DNA of 53,904 nucleotides. It comes from Clostridiales bacterium. GTDB lineage: Bacteria; Bacillota; Clostridia; Oscillospirales; Oscillospiraceae. The notes beneath the pieces were generated by a model. It saw only the letters and a list, made by a program, of their open reading frames with translations. It was not told where the DNA came from and searched no databases. This document shows positions 1 through 7,519 of this stretch, one piece after another (position 1 is the first letter of the stretch; each line of letters begins with the position of its first letter). The position numbers and the translations under genes were made by a program. The stretch is taken from NCBI GenBank assembly GCA_021205695.1, contig JAJPXB010000062.1, positions 1-53,904 of the forward strand, read 5' to 3'.

Positions 1-233
1 ACCTACAGAAGGAAGCAGGCTCAAAGGTTGTGAGTGAAGCGATTTGGAAGCGGAAAATCTCATTGTTCAGTTTTGAGGGTACAGCAAGACCCTGGCTTTG
101 GGAAGAAAGGGTAGCACCGCTGAGGACCTGCCACTGAAAGAAGCGGCGAAAGGGAAACAGAGGAGAAACAGGGTTGCACCGCAGCCGCGGCGCATTGAAG
201 TTTCTTTGCACACTTTCTTTTCAAAGGAAGTAA
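1..233. other. rRNA operon spacer, upstream of the tRNA array
   Basis: No gene was found here. A short stretch at about 60-82 (cattgttcagttttgagggt) resembles the processing-stem sequence that follows 16S or 23S genes in Firmicutes rRNA operons. With the tRNAs and 5S downstream, this suggests the window opens just after a 23S rRNA gene. The 23S itself is not visible. Confidence 0.5.
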
Positions 234-306
234 GCACCTTTAGCTCAGTTGGTAGAGCACCTGACTCTTAATCAGGGTGTCCAGGGTTCGAGTCCCTGAA
301 GGTGTA
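234..306 (+). tRNA. tRNA-Lys (CTT)
   Basis: A full cloverleaf can be drawn. The acceptor stem GCACCTT pairs with AAGGTGT, the anticodon loop is CTCTTAA, the T arm is CAGGG/CCCTG around TTCGAGT, and the discriminator is A. CCA is not encoded. It is the first gene of the array and lies before the 5S. Confidence 0.95.
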
Positions 307-352
307 GTAGACATCTGAGGGCGTATGAAGAGTACCCAAGGATGAGCGAACC

Positions 353-424
353 GGCCCGTTGGTCAAGTGGTTAAGACAGCGGCCTCTCACGCCGTTAACA
401 TCGGTTCAAATCCGGTACGGGTCA
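353..424 (+). tRNA. tRNA-Glu (CTC)
   Basis: The acceptor GGCCCGT pairs with ACGGGTC. The anticodon loop CTCTCAC lies between GCGGC and GCCGT, giving anticodon CTC. The sequence follows the usual Firmicutes tRNA-Glu, but with CTC in place of the common TTC. The discriminator is A and no CCA is encoded. Confidence 0.93.
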
Positions 425-512
425 TTAAAAATACTTGACAAGCGAGAGCGGGTTGAGTATAATAGCATCTGTTGAAAAGAGAGGGGAACTTTCTTTTCAG
501 GGGAAGCAAGAG

Positions 513-630
<118 letters not shown>

Positions 631-655
631 GAAAGGTCTTATGACCTTTCCATAT

Positions 656-728
656 TCCTCAATAGCTCAGTCGGTAGAGCACGCGGCTGTTAACCGCGGT
701 GTCGTAGGTTCGAGTCCTACTTGGGGAG
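656..728 (+). tRNA. tRNA-Asn (GTT)
   Basis: The acceptor TCCTCAA pairs with TTGGGGA. The anticodon stem CGCGG/CCGCG encloses CTGTTAA, giving GTT. The discriminator is G and CCA is not encoded. Confidence 0.95.
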
Positions 729-786
729 CTTTGGAGATTGGGCCGCCACGCGGTGTGCATGGCGGCACTTTTTCTGAAAAGGTTAT

Positions 787-863
787 GGGCCTTTAGCTCA
801 GTTGGTTAGAGCATCCGGCTCATAACCGGACGGTCCACGGTTCGAGCCCGTGAAGGCCCACCA
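787..863 (+). tRNA. tRNA with CAT anticodon (elongator Met, or Ile2 if lysidine-modified)
   Basis: The acceptor GGGCCTT pairs with AAGGCCC. The anticodon loop CTCATAA sits in a TCCGG/CCGGA stem. The 3' CCA (861-863) is encoded, unlike in the other tRNAs here. CAT can mean elongator Met or the AUA-reading Ile tRNA made by TilS. It is not an initiator, because the acceptor is fully paired and the anticodon stem lacks three G-C pairs next to the loop. The body resembles clostridial tRNAs of both kinds, so identity is left open. Confidence 0.9.
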
Positions 864-901
864 TGTTTTTGATATGGGGAAGCTGATGGACCTCCTGATA
901 T

Positions 902-974
902 AGGGGTATAGCTCAGCTGGTAGAGCAGCGGTCTCCAAAACCGCGTGCCGAGGGTTCGAATCCTTCTGCCCCTG
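902..974 (+). tRNA. tRNA-Trp (CCA)
   Basis: The acceptor AGGGGTA pairs with TGCCCCT. The anticodon stem GCGGT/ACCGC encloses CTCCAAA. The discriminator is G. Confidence 0.95.
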
Positions 975-1011
975 TTTCGCTGTAACCGAGAGAGATCTCG
1001 TTTACATATAT

Positions 1012-1085
1012 GGCCCGGTAGTTCAGTTGGTTAGAACGCCAGCCTGTCACGCTGGAGGTCGTCGGTTCGAGTCCGATCCGGGTCG
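1012..1085 (+). tRNA. tRNA-Asp (GTC)
   Basis: The acceptor GGCCCGG pairs with CCGGGTC. The anticodon stem CCAGC/GCTGG encloses CTGTCAC. The discriminator is G. Confidence 0.95.
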
Positions 1086-1118
1086 CTCGCTTTCCCTATA
1101 GGGGAGAAAAGTGAATAT

Positions 1119-1191
<73 letters not shown>

Positions 1192-1198
1192 TGCAACA

Positions 1199-1238
1199 AA
1201 AACCGCTTGAATCAAACGATTTGAGCGGTTTTGCTTTT
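1199..1238 (+). terminator. Terminator of the rRNA/tRNA array
   Basis: The stem AACCGCT/AGCGGTT, with a looser inner ATC/GAT pairing, is followed by TTTTGCTTTT. It lies directly after tRNA-Thr. Confidence 0.8.
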
Positions 1239-1382
1239 GGTTTTACAACCTTTAACGGCAAAATGTCAAAATGACGAAAATCAAAATTTGGGGAGGAAAA
1301 CAAAAAAGGGGTAACAAAAGGGGTAACATTGAACGGAGAAAACCCGATTGCAGTTTGATTTGCTGCAACCGGGTTCCTTTTG

Positions 1383-1520
1383 TTATTTGGCCTCTTTCAA
1401 GGCGGCTCTTGCGGCCTCCCCCGCTCTGCGGACGCTTTCGGCGTTGGCGTGGCTGTAAAAGTTGACGGTGGTGGAAACAGCGGCGTGGCCCAGCCGTTGA
1501 GCAACGCTTCCTTTATTCAT
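1383..1520 (-). pseudogene. C-terminal remnant of a tyrosine recombinase (phage-type integrase)
   Basis: The 45 codons before the TAA read as the end of a phage-type integrase: RLGHAAVSTTVNFYSHA, the LGH..VSTT..Y.H box with the expected nucleophilic Tyr, then an Ala/Arg/Glu-rich helix ending LKEAK. The rest of the catalytic domain (the R and HxLR boxes) is missing. The frame stays open upstream to about 1650, but that part (with PDSDYIIVPGD) does not look like integrase and may be a fused fragment. Position beside a tRNA array fits a decayed integrative element. The remnant is well supported; the original boundaries are unknown. Confidence 0.75.
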
Positions 1521-1735
1521 AAATCCCATCGGAGCATAACGCCTTTTCTCCGATGAGTCGCCAGGGACGATTATATAATCAGAATCCGGTTGAAGATCAC
1601 AGATAACTACCAGGAAGTCGCCGATATGCAGGCTGTGCGCAATTTTAATTTACACACCACCCCTTCAGACAGAAATAGTGTGACACAGACAACGGGAGCA
1701 AAAGCAGGGGGACCCTTAATTCTTCTTAACTCTTA

Positions 1736-1763
1736 TTGACCCCGCGGGAAAACATGATATGCT
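1736..1763 (+). promoter_or_regulatory. Promoter of the lipoprotein gene
   Basis: The -35 TTGACC (1736-1741) is 16 bp from the -10 TATGCT (1758-1763). A strong AAGGAGG ribosome binding site follows at 1776, ahead of the ATG at 1793. Confidence 0.65.
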
Positions 1764-1792
1764 AAGGACAACACTAAGGAGGCGGGTTCAAC

Positions 1793-2713
1793 ATGAAAAA
1801 ATACATTGTCTTGTTGCTCTGTGCGGCCCTGTCCCTGTCACTGACCGCCTGCGGCGGCGGTACTGGGGATAACGTTGTAAACACAGAAACCAGTGAAGAC
1901 GAGGAAACCGTCATTGTGGATGCCGACAGCGGGGAAGACGTAACGGAAGGCGCTGACGGCGGGGAGACCGACGCGGATGGTACTGACAGCGAGGAGAGCA
2001 CCGAAGACCTGGACGCAGGGCCAGAGATGGACGACCAGGAAGCTTACCTGGTGCTGGATGCCTCCGACGCCTGTGAACAGCCCTGCTTTTTCGTAGCCGA
2101 TGGAACGGGCACCTATACCTTCACTGCTTCCAACGCCGAGGGCTATGAGGACGTCGCCTGGAGCATCTACCTCTTTGACGGGGAGATGGAGGAAATCAAG
2201 GAGGGCGAAGTCCCCGCACTGACCGGCGACGGCTCCATTGAGCTGGCATCGGGGAAATATGTCTACTGCGTCTGTTCCTACAGTAGTGCCACCGAAGAAC
2301 AGGCTGCCTCCGGAATCAGCACGCTGATCATCGGATTTGAAGCGGGCCAGGAAGACCAGGCCGATATCACCACTGTGACGGTGGACGCCTCCGAGGTCTA
2401 TGACAGCATCGCATACTCCTTCCAGGCCCCCCAGTCGGGAACCTATCAGGCAACAAGTGTTACCACGGAGGGCTTTTCGCCTGCCGATGTGGGCTGTGAT
2501 GCCGAGGAAGTAGTGTGGAGCTTCTATGTGCTGGATGAACCCTTCGATGACGCCGCCCGCTTCCTGCCCCAGGCGTATGACAGCGTGCTGGAGGGGGATG
2601 GCAGCTTCGAGGTGACCCAAGGGCAGTACGTCTACTGCCTGTGCAACATCAATGCCTTCACCGCAGACGAGATGCCGGAGGGGCAAAATGAGCTGACCCT
2701 GACGATGAAATAA
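1793..2713 (+). CDS. Putative lipoprotein with two related domains
   Basis: A secreted lipoprotein of unknown function, 306 aa. The N terminus is a type II signal peptide with lipobox LTAC, so Cys20 would be lipidated and the protein anchored on the outer face of the membrane. Residues 21-80 are an acidic Asp/Glu/Thr/Gly linker. Two similar halves follow (about 85-190 and 200-306), each with a W-S-[IF]-Y motif, a GDGS turn and a GxYVYC[VL]C strand, suggesting duplicated beta-sandwich domains with paired cysteines. It appears to be transcribed alone, between its own promoter and a terminator. I do not recognise the family. Confidence 0.85.
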   Translation: MKKYIVLLLCAALSLSLTACGGGTGDNVVNTETSEDEETVIVDADSGEDVTEGADGGETDADGTDSEESTEDLDAGPEMDDQEAYLVLDASDACEQPCFFVADGTGTYTFTASNAEGYEDVAWSIYLFDGEMEEIKEGEVPALTGDGSIELASGKYVYCVCSYSSATEEQAASGISTLIIGFEAGQEDQADITTVTVDASEVYDSIAYSFQAPQSGTYQATSVTTEGFSPADVGCDAEEVVWSFYVLDEPFDDAARFLPQAYDSVLEGDGSFEVTQGQYVYCLCNINAFTADEMPEGQNELTLTMK

Positions 2714-2817
2714 GGGCAAAACTGCACCCGAATGCAGGTGCAAAGGAAAGGTTATATGGTATGTATATCTTGCGGCCTCCACATAATTAGCGCTTTATGT
2801 AAACTGAGAATGATTCG

Positions 2818-2857
2818 GCGCAGCCGACCACTTCCGGTCGGCTGCGCCCTCTTTTTT
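2818..2857. terminator. Terminator after the lipoprotein gene, shared with trxB
   Basis: The stem GCGCAGCCGACC/GGTCGGCTGCGC is followed by CCTCTTTTTT on the plus strand. It sits between the convergent lipoprotein and trxB genes and can act for both. Confidence 0.9.
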
Positions 2858-2861
2858 GTAT

Positions 2862-3761
2862 TCAACTGCAGTATTGACAGGCGGCCAGCGCTGCAATGGC
2901 CCCGTCAGAGCAGGCAGTAATGAGCTGCCGCACCTCCTTTGCCCGGCAATCGCCGGCGGCAAAGATACCGGGAACCGACGTTTTGCAGCCCTCCCCTGTG
3001 GGAATAAAGCCCGTTTCATCAGCGATGCCAAGCATCTGCGCAAGCCTGCCCTCCGGTTTTTGCCCAACTGCCAGGAACAGGCCGCTGACATCCACTCTGG
3101 AGATTGCTCCCGTCAGGGCGTTCTTTACAACAAGCCCATTCAGCGCTTCGTCTCCCACCAGCGAGCTGATCACCGTATCCAGCAGCAGCGTGACATTCGG
3201 TAGTCTGCGGACCGCGTCCACCAGCACAGCGTCCGCCCGGAGCGTGTTCCGGCGATGGATCAGCGTCACATGGCGGCAGAGGTCGGAGAGATAGATTGCC
3301 TCCTGCACGGCGGTGTTACCGCCGCCGCAGACGGCCACGTCCTTTCCCCTGTAAAAGGCTCCGTCGCAGACGGCGCAATAGGAGATTCCGGCCAGCGTAT
3401 CCTCCTCTGGCAGTCCCAGGGAGCGATGGGTCATTCCGGTGGCGAGGATCACTGCGGCGCAGGTGTAAGCGCCGTAATCCGTGCGGACACTTTTCGTCGC
3501 GCCGTCCCGAATCTCCAGCACTTCCTCCACTTCGATGTCCGCCCCCAGATTTTCGGCCTGGGTATACAGCTGCTCCGACAGCTCCATCCCCGAAATGCTC
3601 TGTATCCCCGGGAAATTGTCCACCTTGGGAGAGGATGCGATCTGGCCACCAATGGTATCCCTTTCCAGCACCAGAACGGTTTTTCCCGCACGTCTGGCAT
3701 ACACCGCGGCGGTCAGCCCGGCGGGGCCGCCGCCGACGATTATAATGTCAAAATGTTTCAT
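2862..3761 (-). CDS. trxB: Thioredoxin reductase (NADPH)
   Basis: Transfers electrons from NADPH through FAD to a redoxin. The 299 aa match the family length. Visible motifs are the FAD site GGGPAG (10-15), the redox-active CAVC (Cys129 and Cys132), the NADPH site GGGNTA (146-151), HRRNTLRA (the NADPH-specific HRRxxxR pattern) and a C-terminal AAGD FAD motif. It is the last gene of nrdG-nrdD-trxB, starting 54 bp after nrdD. The NrdD here carries its own redoxin domain, so this reductase probably recharges it. The family call is firm; the partner is inferred. Confidence 0.93.
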   Translation of the reverse strand: MKHFDIIIVGGGPAGLTAAVYARRAGKTVLVLERDTIGGQIASSPKVDNFPGIQSISGMELSEQLYTQAENLGADIEVEEVLEIRDGATKSVRTDYGAYTCAAVILATGMTHRSLGLPEEDTLAGISYCAVCDGAFYRGKDVAVCGGGNTAVQEAIYLSDLCRHVTLIHRRNTLRADAVLVDAVRRLPNVTLLLDTVISSLVGDEALNGLVVKNALTGAISRVDVSGLFLAVGQKPEGRLAQMLGIADETGFIPTGEGCKTSVPGIFAAGDCRAKEVRQLITACSDGAIAALAACQYCS

Positions 3762-3815
3762 CCGATATCCCGTCCATCGCAGGAAGGACGCCGCGTCCCT
3801 CTGGCGGTCTTGTGT

Positions 3816-6200
3816 TTATTGGGCGACGGCGAAGTGTTTGATGGCGCCCGCCCCTACCAGCTTCTCCGCAACTCCGTTTTTGAGGACGATCAGGGTGGGG
3901 GCCTGGCGGATGCCGTACCGTTCCACCAGCTTGGGCTGCTCCGTGGCGTTCATGACCTGATAGGAAATGCCCGCTCTGTCCAGCTCTGATTTTGCAATCC
4001 TGCAATTGGGGCAGGTGGCAGTGGTGAACAGGATGAGACCGTTTTCGCCCTGGGCGGCAGGCGTCTGGGGCGCCTCGGCGGGCGTCTCCGCCCCCTCCCG
4101 GTCGCACAGCCGCCGTCCTGCAAGCGCAGAGGTCTCCACCACATACTCCTTCCGCTGCTTGAACTCCTGCACCTTGCCGTCGTTCCAGTTCTGCACCGGA
4201 CGATAGTAGCCTGTGATCCGGCTCCAAACCTCTGTTTTAGCGCCGCAATAGGGGCAGGTATGCTGCTCACCGGTGAGATAGCCGTGCTCGTGGCAGATGG
4301 AATAGGTGGGGGACATGGTGTAATAGGGCAGCTTGAAGTTTTCCGCGATTTTGCGGACCAGGTTGGCAGCCGATTTCCAGTCCGGCAGCTTCTCCCCCAG
4401 GAAGGCGTGGAACACGGTGCCGGAGGTGTACAGGGTCTGCAGATCGTCCTGAATGGCCAGCGCCTCGAAGATGTCGTCCGTGCATCCTACCGGCAGGTGG
4501 GAGGAGTTCGTATAATACGGCGTGTCCTCCTCGCTCTTGGCGGCGGTGATAATGTCCGGGTACCGCTCCTTGTCGTGCTTTGCCAGCCGGTAGGTGGTGG
4601 ACTCCGCCGGGGTGGCCTCCAGGTTGTACAGGTCGCCATACTGCTCCTGGTAGTCGGACAGGCGCTCCCGCATATGGTTCAGCACGTCCTTCGCAAATGC
4701 CTGCGTCTCCGGGTGGGTCAAATCCTTGCGCAGCCATTTGGCATTCAGCCCCACCTCATTCATACCGATGAGCCCAATGGTGGAGAAGTGGTTGTCGAAG
4801 GTGCCCAGGTAATGCTTGGTGTAGGGATACAGCCCGGCGTCCATCAGTCGGGTGATGACCGTGCGCTTGATTTTCAGGGAGCGGGCCGCGATGTCCATCA
4901 TCTTGTCCAGCCGCTGATAGAACTCCTCCGGCGTGTCCGACAGATAGGCAATGCGGGGCAGGTTGATGGTCACAACGCCCACCGAGCCGGTGGATTCGCC
5001 GGAGCCGAAGAACCCGCCGGACTTCTTGCGCAGCTCCCGCAAATCCAGGCGCAGGCGGCAGCACATGGAGCGGACATCCGAGGGCTCCATGTCGGAGTTG
5101 ATATAGTTGGAGAAATAGGGCGTGCCATACTTGGCAGTCATCTCGAACAGGAGACGGTTGTTCTCCGTATCGCTCCAGTCGAAATCCTTGGTGATGGAGT
5201 AGGTGGGGATGGGGTACTGGAAGCCGTGGCCCACGGCGTCGCCCTCGGTCATGACCTCGATGAACGCCTTGTTCACCATGTCCATTTCCTTTTTGCAGGC
5301 GCCGTAGGTGAAATCCATCTCCTTGCCGCCTACGATAGCGGGGAGGTCCGCCAAATCGGCGGGAACCGTCCAGTCCAGGGTGATGTTGGAAAACGGAGCC
5401 TGAGTCCCCCAACGGCTGGGGGTGTTCACGCCGTAGACGAAGGACTGGATGCACTGCTTGACCTCCTTCTGGGAGAGGTTGTCCACCTTCACGAAGGGAG
5501 CCAAGTAGGTATCGAAGGAGGAGAACGCCTGCGCACCGGCCCATTCATTCTGCATGATCCCCAGGAAGTTGACCATCTGGTTGCACAGGGTGGACAGATG
5601 ATTGGCGGGGGAGGAGTTTATCTTTCCGGGGATGCCCAGCCCCTGCTGGATCAGCTGCTTCAGACTCCAGCCTGCGCAGTAGCCGGTCAGCATGGACAGG
5701 TCGTGGAGATGCAGGTCCCCGCTCTTGTGGGCGTTGGCGATCTCGGAATCATAAATCTCGCTGAGCCAGTAGTTGGCGGTGATGGCCCCGGAGTTGGAGA
5801 GGATCAGGCCGCCGACGGAATAGGTCACGGTGGAATTCTCTTTCACTCTCCAGTCGTTGACCTGCAGGTAGTTGTCCACCAGCTCCTTATAATCCAGCAT
5901 GGTGGTTTTCAGATTGCGGATTTTTTCCCGTTGCTTACGGTACAGGATGTACGCCTTGGCGACCTCCTCATACCCGGCCCGGGACAGAACGGCCTCCACG
6001 CTGTCCTGGATGTCCTCCACGGAGACCTGCCCATCCTTTATCTTGCCCTGGTAGTCGGCCGTGACCTTCAATGCGATAAAGTCTATAATGTCCGGCGTAT
6101 ACTCCGTGTTGGTGGCCTCAAACGCCTTTGTGATCGCCGTGCTGATTTTCGAGAGATCAAAATCAGCTATGGCGCCGTCTCTCTTTGTGACCTGGTACAT
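3816..6200 (-). CDS. nrdD: Anaerobic (class III) ribonucleoside-triphosphate reductase with fused redoxin domain
   Basis: Makes dNTPs from NTPs by glycyl-radical chemistry under anaerobic conditions. The 794 aa comprise an N-terminal ATP-cone (about 1-95), a ten-stranded barrel core with the active-site Cys pair near 378 (SMCCRLRLD), a zinc motif with CPYC near 650, the glycyl-radical loop RITGYYRP (Gly near 664), and a C-terminal glutaredoxin/thioredoxin-like domain from about 715 with TATCPNC (Cys730 and Cys733) and a cis-Pro motif QAPT. Formate-dependent NrdD proteins lack that last domain. Its presence, and trxB next door, point to the class that takes electrons from a redoxin. An NrdR box lies at the promoter. 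The activating enzyme nrdG is directly upstream. Confidence 0.95.
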   Translation of the reverse strand: MYQVTKRDGAIADFDLSKISTAITKAFEATNTEYTPDIIDFIALKVTADYQGKIKDGQVSVEDIQDSVEAVLSRAGYEEVAKAYILYRKQREKIRNLKTTMLDYKELVDNYLQVNDWRVKENSTVTYSVGGLILSNSGAITANYWLSEIYDSEIANAHKSGDLHLHDLSMLTGYCAGWSLKQLIQQGLGIPGKINSSPANHLSTLCNQMVNFLGIMQNEWAGAQAFSSFDTYLAPFVKVDNLSQKEVKQCIQSFVYGVNTPSRWGTQAPFSNITLDWTVPADLADLPAIVGGKEMDFTYGACKKEMDMVNKAFIEVMTEGDAVGHGFQYPIPTYSITKDFDWSDTENNRLLFEMTAKYGTPYFSNYINSDMEPSDVRSMCCRLRLDLRELRKKSGGFFGSGESTGSVGVVTINLPRIAYLSDTPEEFYQRLDKMMDIAARSLKIKRTVITRLMDAGLYPYTKHYLGTFDNHFSTIGLIGMNEVGLNAKWLRKDLTHPETQAFAKDVLNHMRERLSDYQEQYGDLYNLEATPAESTTYRLAKHDKERYPDIITAAKSEEDTPYYTNSSHLPVGCTDDIFEALAIQDDLQTLYTSGTVFHAFLGEKLPDWKSAANLVRKIAENFKLPYYTMSPTYSICHEHGYLTGEQHTCPYCGAKTEVWSRITGYYRPVQNWNDGKVQEFKQRKEYVVETSALAGRRLCDREGAETPAEAPQTPAAQGENGLILFTTATCPNCRIAKSELDRAGISYQVMNATEQPKLVERYGIRQAPTLIVLKNGVAEKLVGAGAIKHFAVAQ

Positions 6201-6256
6201 GGTGATTCCCTCCCTGCGCGCTCAAAACAAAACGCCTTCCGGCGTGCGCAAGCTTC

Positions 6257-6308
6257 ATTATACCACATCTTGAACTATTGTCAACGATGAATACACTATA
6301 TGTTGTGA
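6257..6308 (-). promoter_or_regulatory. nrdD promoter with NrdR box
   Basis: Read on the minus strand, TTGACA (6284-6279) is 16 bp from TATAAT (6262-6257). Just upstream of the -35 is ACACTATATGTTGTGA (6293-6308), 14 of 16 matches to the NrdR consensus (acaCwAtATaTwgtgt). A weaker half-site containing ATGTGG lies about one repeat spacing downstream, between -35 and -10, which is where the second box of an NrdR pair would sit. NrdR is the ATP/dATP-sensing repressor of ribonucleotide reductase genes. nrdR itself is not in this window. Confidence 0.8.
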
Positions 6309-6310
6309 CC

Positions 6311-6361
6311 AAAAGAAAAAACAGCCCGGGCCCGTGCGCAGACGGCACAGAGGACCCGGGC
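6311..6361 (-). terminator. Terminator after nrdG
   Basis: The minus-strand stem GCCCGGG/CCCGGGC, extended by flanking pairs, is followed by TGTTTTTTCTTTT. It separates nrdG from the strong nrdD promoter, so the two genes are mostly separate transcripts. Confidence 0.85.
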
Positions 6362-6372
6362 AAACCGTTTTC

Positions 6373-7077
6373 TCAGAAGCCCCGGACGTGTACGGTTCCG
6401 AAATAGGGGGCGGCTGCGGCGGCCAGGGCGTCCAGCTCGTCCTCTGAAAAGCCGTGAAAGCCTGTCCCGATGAGGTTGCCTGAATCCTCAAAGTTCTGGA
6501 GGAAGTAACGGGGCGCGCCTTGCAGCCAGGCTCCGATCCCGACCACATCCTCCAGGGTGTGCAGCTCCCTGACCGCAGTCGTGCGAAATTCGTAGTCCAC
6601 TGCGCCTGTTTTCAGGATGTCTATGCTCCGCTGAACCGGAGCCAGATCAAAATCTGCGACCCCTGTTGTGAGAGAATACTTTTTCGGCGTGTTTTTGATG
6701 TCCATTGCGACGTAATCTGCCAGGCGCCTGTCAAGGACCTCGGCCAGTGCGTCTGGATAGCATCCGTTTGTGTCCAGCTTGATGGAAAAGCCCATGTCTC
6801 TCACAGCCTGTAGGAACTCCACTACCCCGTTTTGCAGCAGCGGCTCCCCGCCAGACAGGACGACCCCATCCAGCAACCCCCTTCGTTTCCGGAGGAAATG
6901 CAGGACATCCTCTGTGTCAAGCTGCGGAGATTCTGATAAGCGCGTCACCAGCAGGGCATTATGGCAAAAGGGACAGCGCAGATTGCAGCCGCCTGTGAAT
7001 ACTGTGGCGGCTAATTTCCCAGGATAATCTACCATGGACAGCTTTTGTAAGCCATAGATTTTGAGGGCGTTTTCCAT
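6373..7077 (-). CDS. nrdG: Anaerobic ribonucleoside-triphosphate reductase activating protein (radical SAM)
   Basis: Generates the glycyl radical on NrdD using S-adenosylmethionine and a 4Fe-4S cluster. The cluster motif is CNLRCPFC (Cx3Cx2C) within TGGCNLRCPFCHN. A later SGGEPLL motif is the radical-SAM GGE box. The start is set at the ATG at 7077, because the ribosome binding site GGAGAGG overlaps two upstream in-frame ATGs. That gives 234 aa, typical of the longer PflA-like NrdG subgroup. It is transcribed from its own promoter through a leader that contains a terminator. Confidence 0.92.
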   Translation of the reverse strand: MENALKIYGLQKLSMVDYPGKLAATVFTGGCNLRCPFCHNALLVTRLSESPQLDTEDVLHFLRKRRGLLDGVVLSGGEPLLQNGVVEFLQAVRDMGFSIKLDTNGCYPDALAEVLDRRLADYVAMDIKNTPKKYSLTTGVADFDLAPVQRSIDILKTGAVDYEFRTTAVRELHTLEDVVGIGAWLQGAPRYFLQNFEDSGNLIGTGFHGFSEDELDALAAAAAPYFGTVHVRGF

Positions 7078-7187
7078 TTTCATCCTCTCCATAGACCGTT
7101 GGTGGAGCGCTCCGTGTCATTAGCATTCCCGGGATAGGATTGCCCCTTTTCTCCGGCATTGCCCGTAGCTCCATATCTCTGTGAATG

Positions 7188-7229
7188 AAAAAAGAGGGCC
7201 CGCAGGTCCTCCTTCCGGTCGCAGGCCTC
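7188..7229 (-). terminator. Terminator hairpin inside the nrdG leader
   Basis: On the minus strand, a GAGGCCTGC arm pairs with GCGGGCCCTC (one bulge, one wobble) and is followed by TTTTTTC. It lies between the nrdG promoter (7258-7286) and the nrdG start, about 25-60 nt into the transcript. It would attenuate nrdG unless antitermination occurs. Confidence 0.7.
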
Positions 7230-7257
7230 ACAGGTATCTGCAACCTACACTATTGAA

Positions 7258-7286
7258 AATATAGCACGAACCGCATGGCAAGTCAA
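7258..7286 (-). promoter_or_regulatory. nrdG promoter
   Basis: On the minus strand, TTGACT (7286-7281) is 17 bp from TATATT (7263-7258). It gives a leader of about 170 nt before nrdG. I see no clear NrdR box here, in contrast to nrdD. Confidence 0.7.
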
Positions 7287-7419
7287 GGCCGTACGGAGAT
7301 ATTTGATGGTATACACAAACTGCACCACCCACATTCAGTAGATGCCAAAATCGGGTGTGTATGGACGGGTAACAATCACAACAAAAGTGGCTTATTTTTC
7401 GGAAAACATGGGATGGCAG

Positions 7420-7473
7420 ATTAAATAACAAGAAAGCGCAGCGCATATAATCAATGTCCACTGTGCTTTCTTG
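7420..7473 (-). terminator. Terminator after the flavin reductase gene
   Basis: The minus-strand arms CAAGAAAGCACAG and CTGCGCTTTCTTG (one mismatch) enclose a long loop and are followed by TTATTTAAT. Confidence 0.65.
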
Positions 7474-7519
7474 TCTTTGGCGTCCGTTCACGCAATGTTC
7501 TTGTTCATAGAAACACCTC

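Larger units (their letters stand above)
7093..7519. other. 427-bp intergenic region between nrdG and the flavin reductase
   Basis: It holds the nrdG promoter, the nrdG leader terminator, and a terminator for the flavin reductase gene. I see no protein gene in it. Confidence 0.7.

Noticed and set aside
4260-6290. 676-codon open frame antisense to nrdD
   Set aside because: It is a shadow of the GC-rich nrdD gene, with low-complexity Gly/Val/His/Leu composition and no ribosome binding site, while the opposite strand encodes a complete NrdD.
7188-7250. SRP RNA or T-box in the nrdG leader
   Set aside because: The CCGGAAGG stretch recalls the SRP tetraloop region, but the AAGCAGC side is missing. 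No T-box GGTGG motif is present.
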